A stretch of DNA of 64,000 bases from Massariosphaeria phaeospora. Its lineage: Eukaryota; Ascomycota; Dothideomycetes; Pleosporales. Position 1 is the first letter of the stretch, and every line of letters begins with the position of its first letter. Below are positions 63,107 to 64,000 of this stretch, piece by piece. A program made the translations under genes and the position numbers. The notes beneath the pieces were generated by a model, which was given only the letters and a program-made list of their open reading frames with translations, searched no databases and had not been told where the DNA came from. The stretch lies in the NCBI GenBank assembly GCA_011032825.1, contig JAADJZ010000002.1, positions 1,922,001 through 1,986,000 of the forward strand, written 5' to 3'.

Positions 63107-64000
63107 ATGGCCGGCTACCGCCGCTGGGGCAAGTCCAAGTTCCAGAAGAACCCCGAGTCGTCGTTCAAGCTCCTCACCGTTGTCCTCGTCATAACCCTCT
63201 ACCTGATTATCAAGGAATTCTCGAGCCCGGTTATACGCAAAGCACCCCGCTATGGCGCGCGTATACAGTATGCCGAGTGGCAGAATGGCACGGACGGAGC
63301 GGATGTGGACAAGGCGGAGAAAGTCCGAGGCGCCATGAAATACACATTCTGGAATTATCGTGAGCACGCGTGGGGCTGCGATGATATCCTGCCGGTTTCG
63401 GGCGGCAATTCGACGTCGAGAAACGGATGGGGCGCTTTCATTGTTGATTCTGCGTCAACGCTTGCGCTCATGGGCTTGTGGGATGAATTGGCCCTGTCCA
63501 TCGAGCACATCATCAGCATCGACTTTTCGACCGCTGCCGACCTTGTTGATCCTTTCGAGACCACCATCAGGTACTTGGGCGGCCTTGTCTCTCTGGTGGA
63601 TCTCATCGACGCTGGGCTCGTTCCCACCAACATCATTGTGAAGAAGACACGCGACCAGCTAGTCCAGCAAGCCGTCGCGCTTGCAGATTCTCTTGGACCG
63701 GCATACGATACGCCCACCGGAATGCCCTGGCCGCGTGTAAACTTCAGCTCCTCGCAAGGTGTCCCTGATCCGCCATATGTCTATCTAGAGAATCCGGACA
63801 AAGTCCGCTACGACAATCCTGTCATTGGACCTGCGCGCACCGGTTCCTCCATTCTCGAAAACCGTGTACTAACTCGCATAACTAGCAACAGCATATATGC
63901 AAAGAACGCAACTTTGGCTTGGGCGCCTCTCGTATGGTCCAAGTACACATCTCCATGGCCGGGCATGGTGGAAGCTCCACTCGATATCGTGACCGGCGAC
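63107..64000 (+). CDS. GH47 alpha-1,2-mannosidase-like, 5' part
   Basis: Open from ATG at 63107 to the right edge without a stop (298 codons, no intron). Type II membrane layout: basic N-terminus (YRRWGKSKFQKN), one helix (LLTVVLVITLYLIIKEF, about residues 22-38), then the GH47 catalytic start: VRGAMKYTFWNYREHAWGCD, DILPVSGGN, NGWGAFIVDSASTLALMGLW and FETTIRYLGGLVSLVDL are the conserved blocks of class I mannosidases in the ER/Golgi, which trim mannose from N-glycans. The first acid motif (WGxDE-like) reads W-G-C-D-D here. About half of the usual length is visible; the remainder is outside the window. Confidence 0.9.
   Translation, partial: MAGYRRWGKSKFQKNPESSFKLLTVVLVITLYLIIKEFSSPVIRKAPRYGARIQYAEWQNGTDGADVDKAEKVRGAMKYTFWNYREHAWGCDDILPVSGGNSTSRNGWGAFIVDSASTLALMGLWDELALSIEHIISIDFSTAADLVDPFETTIRYLGGLVSLVDLIDAGLVPTNIIVKKTRDQLVQQAVALADSLGPAYDTPTGMPWPRVNFSSSQGVPDPPYVYLENPDKVRYDNPVIGPARTGSSILENRVLTRITSNSIYAKNATLAWAPLVWSKYTSPWPGMVEAPLDIVTGD

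Noticed and set aside
1..64000. tRNA or rRNA genes and CRISPR-like arrays
   Set aside because: I looked for box B-like motifs, rRNA cores and spaced direct repeats while reading and saw nothing convincing; a covariance-model scan would be needed to exclude a tRNA.

Overview
This is a nuclear window from a filamentous ascomycete (Pezizomycotina; Dothideomycetes is my best guess from gene content, not proven). Genes are compact and monocistronic on both strands, most have 0-3 introns of about 48-90 nt with GT..AG ends, and the enzymes are typical of a plant-associated mould: secreted pectin methylesterase, secreted trehalase, a small secreted cysteine-rich protein, a UstYa-like protein, a Zn2Cys6 regulator and a DHA2 efflux pump. 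Exon joins were worked out by hand from frame, splice signals and family motifs.

Layout. 1-10.2 kb is mostly housekeeping and membrane genes: the 3' end of an AFG1-type ATPase, a CHIP-like TPR/U-box ubiquitin ligase, mitochondrial dihydroorotate dehydrogenase, a small four-helix membrane protein, an LCCL-domain membrane protein and another multi-pass protein. 10.5-18.7 kb holds pectin methylesterase, an MFS/DHA2 transporter, a DUF829 (PaxU-like) protein, a Zn2Cys6 regulator and a small beta-carbonic anhydrase. 38.3-64 kb is again mostly intact: GH37 trehalase, a small secreted 8-cysteine protein, a GNAT, a UstYa-like protein, a But2-domain secreted protein, HPPK-DHPS of folate synthesis divergent from a nitronate monooxygenase, several unknown fungal proteins including a divergent paralogue pair, and the 5' end of a GH47 mannosidase at the right edge.

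The most unusual part is 19-38 kb, which looks like a decaying secondary-metabolite locus. A highly reducing polyketide synthase gene (25.8-38.1 kb) is split inside its ketosynthase domain by a 6.4-kb nest of three different Fot1/pogo-like DNA transposons. Element 1 sits on a TA in the KS exon. Elements 2 and 3 sit side by side on a TA inside element 1's own right terminal inverted repeat. Independently, the PKS has lost the end of KS and the whole acyltransferase domain and has frameshifts and a stop, while its ER-KR-ACP half is open. Its neighbours are also damaged: an acyltransferase with one in-frame TAA and a His-xxx-Asn motif, a SAT4/PTH11-like membrane protein with two consecutive TAG codons, and a GNAT relic with several stops. 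An SDR reductase between them is intact. A hydrolase at 43-44 kb also carries an early stop. All eight premature stops in the transposases can be explained by C-to-T/G-to-A transitions, consistent with but not proof of repeat-induced point mutation.

I found no convincing tRNA, rRNA, CRISPR or viral sequence. The genuinely new-looking content is the nested transposon structure and the pattern of cluster decay, not a new enzymatic system.
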